Below, piece after piece: positions 5,882 to 6,801 of a DNA stretch of 6,801 nucleotides. This stretch comes from Deltaproteobacteria bacterium (GTDB taxonomy: Bacteria; Desulfobacterota_C; Deferrisomatia; Deferrisomatales; JACRMM01): the NCBI GenBank assembly GCA_016218905.1, contig JACRCS010000154.1:1-6801 (forward strand). Reading direction: 5' to 3'. Position 1 is the stretch's first letter. Each line of letters starts with the position of its first letter. The notes under the pieces are model-generated. The model searched no databases, was not told the DNA's origin, and was given only the letters and a program-made list of their open reading frames with translations. A program made the position numbers and the translations under genes.

Positions 5882-6474
5882 CGCGCCTTTCCTTCCGCTG
5901 CGGCCCGGAGCTTCCGGAGACCGTCGGCGAGCCCCCCGGCGAGGATCACGCGCCCCCCGCCCTTCTCCCGCACCTGCGCACGCTGCTCGCGCCCGTGCCC
6001 CGAGAGGAGGTGGACGGTGAGGGCACCGAGCGTGAGCCCCGCGCCGACGTCGTCCCACTTGTCCCCGACGACGGCGGAGCGCGCGGCCGAGAGAGAATGC
6101 CGGCGGAGCGCGCGCCGGTGGAGGAGGGTCCCCGGCTTGCGACACCGGCAGGCGACCGCGTACGGCTTCACCTTCCCCTCCGGGTGATGCGGGCAGACGA
6201 GCCAGCCCGCGATCGGGACGCCACGGGCGGCGAGCCGACGCTCCACCTCGGCGTTCACCGCGTTCACCTCGTCCCAACGCGTCAGTCCGCGCGCGACGCC
6301 CGACTGGTTCGTCACGACGAAGAGCTTCGTCCCTTCCGCCACGAAGCGCGCCAGGAGAGCCGGAGCGCCCGGCGCGAGACGGACGCCCTTCGGGTCGGCG
6401 AGGAAGCCCCGCTCGGCGATGAGGGTCCCGTCGCGGTCGAGGAAGAGGGCGTCGAAAAGCGGGCGGCGCCTCAC
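5878..6474 (-). CDS. gmhB: D-glycero-D-manno-heptose-1,7-bisphosphate 7-phosphatase GmhB
   Basis: A 198-residue cytoplasmic HAD-superfamily phosphatase that removes the C7 phosphate before nucleotide activation. It has the nucleophile motif DRDGT (13-17; D13 nucleophile, D15 acid/base), TNQSG (55-59), the structural zinc site of GmhB (C94-x-H96 and C109-x-C111), RKPG around K113, and GDKWDDVGAG (137-146) for magnesium. The zinc ligands separate GmhB from generic HAD phosphatases and histidinol-phosphatase is the closest alternative. The start is GTG at 6474, overlapping the redoxin stop by 4 nt (GTGA); no ATG fits before the nucleophile motif. The stop overlaps the next gene's ATG at 5881. 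Confidence 0.92.
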   Translation of the reverse strand: MRRRPLFDALFLDRDGTLIAERGFLADPKGVRLAPGAPALLARFVAEGTKLFVVTNQSGVARGLTRWDEVNAVNAEVERRLAARGVPIAGWLVCPHHPEGKVKPYAVACRCRKPGTLLHRRALRRHSLSAARSAVVGDKWDDVGAGLTLGALTVHLLSGHGREQRAQVREKGGGRVILAGGLADGLRKLRAAAEGKAR

Positions 6475-6801
6475 TTCGCGTCGACGACCTTCCGGATCGC
6501 CTCCGCGAACGACGCCTCGGTCTGCAGGCCCGAAAGACGGGCGGCGATCCTCCCGTCGCGCCCGTAGACGAGCGAGTACGGGAGCGAGCCGTCCCACGTC
6601 GGGTCGACGGTGTCGATGAAATCCTGCGGGTCCCGCGCCTTCGCGAGCCAGGAGACGAACGGGACCTTTCTCTCCTTCAGGAATCTGGGCACCTGCGCGG
6701 GCCCGGTCTTCTGCGAGTCGAGGGAAACGAGGACGACGGCAAGGTCTCGCGACGGGAACTTCCTGGCCGCCGCGACGAGGGCCGGCATCTCCTCGCGACA
6801 C
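6471..6801 (-). CDS. TlpA-like thioredoxin-fold protein, C-terminal part (runs off the window)
   Basis: The visible 110 residues begin CREEMPALVAAARKF, the sequence that follows the WCxxC redox motif in TlpA/ResA-type proteins; the first Cys here (6800-6798) would be the second cysteine of that motif, and the first lies beyond the edge. Later features fit the fold: VVLVSLD strand, a loop with the expected cis-proline in SLPYSLVYGRDGRIAARLSG, and a final helix ending at TGA 6473-6471. Such proteins usually act outside the cytoplasm as thiol-disulfide reductases, for example in cytochrome c maturation, but the signal peptide is not visible. An ATG at 6788 is internal and not the start. It is upstream of gmhB with a 4-nt overlap. 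Confidence 0.85.
   Translation of the reverse strand, partial: CREEMPALVAAARKFPSRDLAVVLVSLDSQKTGPAQVPRFLKERKVPFVSWLAKARDPQDFIDTVDPTWDGSLPYSLVYGRDGRIAARLSGLQTEASFAEAIRKVVDAK

Overview
The window is GC-rich DNA whose genes have strongly GC-biased third codon positions. A three-gene set for ADP-heptose synthesis, part of the inner core of lipopolysaccharide, points to a Gram-negative bacterium. The mix of heptose operon, multiheme cytochrome lipoprotein and GGGGTCAGGTCT-type palindromic repeat would suit Acidobacteriota or a deltaproteobacterial-type lineage, but that placement is a guess.

Left part (1-1110): the 5' end of an alpha/beta hydrolase gene on the minus strand (cut by the window edge) faces away from a plus-strand gene for a secreted, lipid-anchored c-type cytochrome with three CxxCH haem sites. 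The two share a 142-bp divergent intergenic region.

Middle part (1111-2840): a short non-coding stretch that may hold a decayed minus-strand coding remnant, then a minus-strand pair of tRNA genes (His-GTG followed by Arg-CCG, both with encoded CCA) ending in a clear hairpin terminator. Divergent from the tRNAs is an SLC1/DAACS-family dicarboxylate/amino acid:cation symporter on the plus strand. A 65-bp imperfect palindrome (REP-like) separates it from the convergent operon and supplies the last codons and stop of gmhA.

Right part (2822-6801, all minus strand): a compact operon transcribed right to left: TlpA-like redoxin (5' end outside the window), gmhB, a conserved protein resembling deoxyhypusine synthase, a 31-codon small ORF, hldE and gmhA. 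Every junction is a 4-nt stop/start overlap (ATGA or GTGA), which suggests translational coupling throughout. GmhA makes D-glycero-D-manno-heptose 7-phosphate, the HldE kinase domain phosphorylates C1, GmhB removes the C7 phosphate, and the HldE adenylyltransferase domain makes ADP-D-glycero-beta-D-manno-heptose. The epimerase HldD is not in the window.

The most unusual spot is the junction upstream of hldE. The first 32 bp of the hldE coding sequence are present twice, 92 bp apart. The upstream copy has a better Shine-Dalgarno and the operon's typical ATGA overlap, but runs out of frame after 31 codons and stops exactly on the real hldE start. The 60 bp between the copies can form two hairpins, one of which covers the hldE ribosome binding site.
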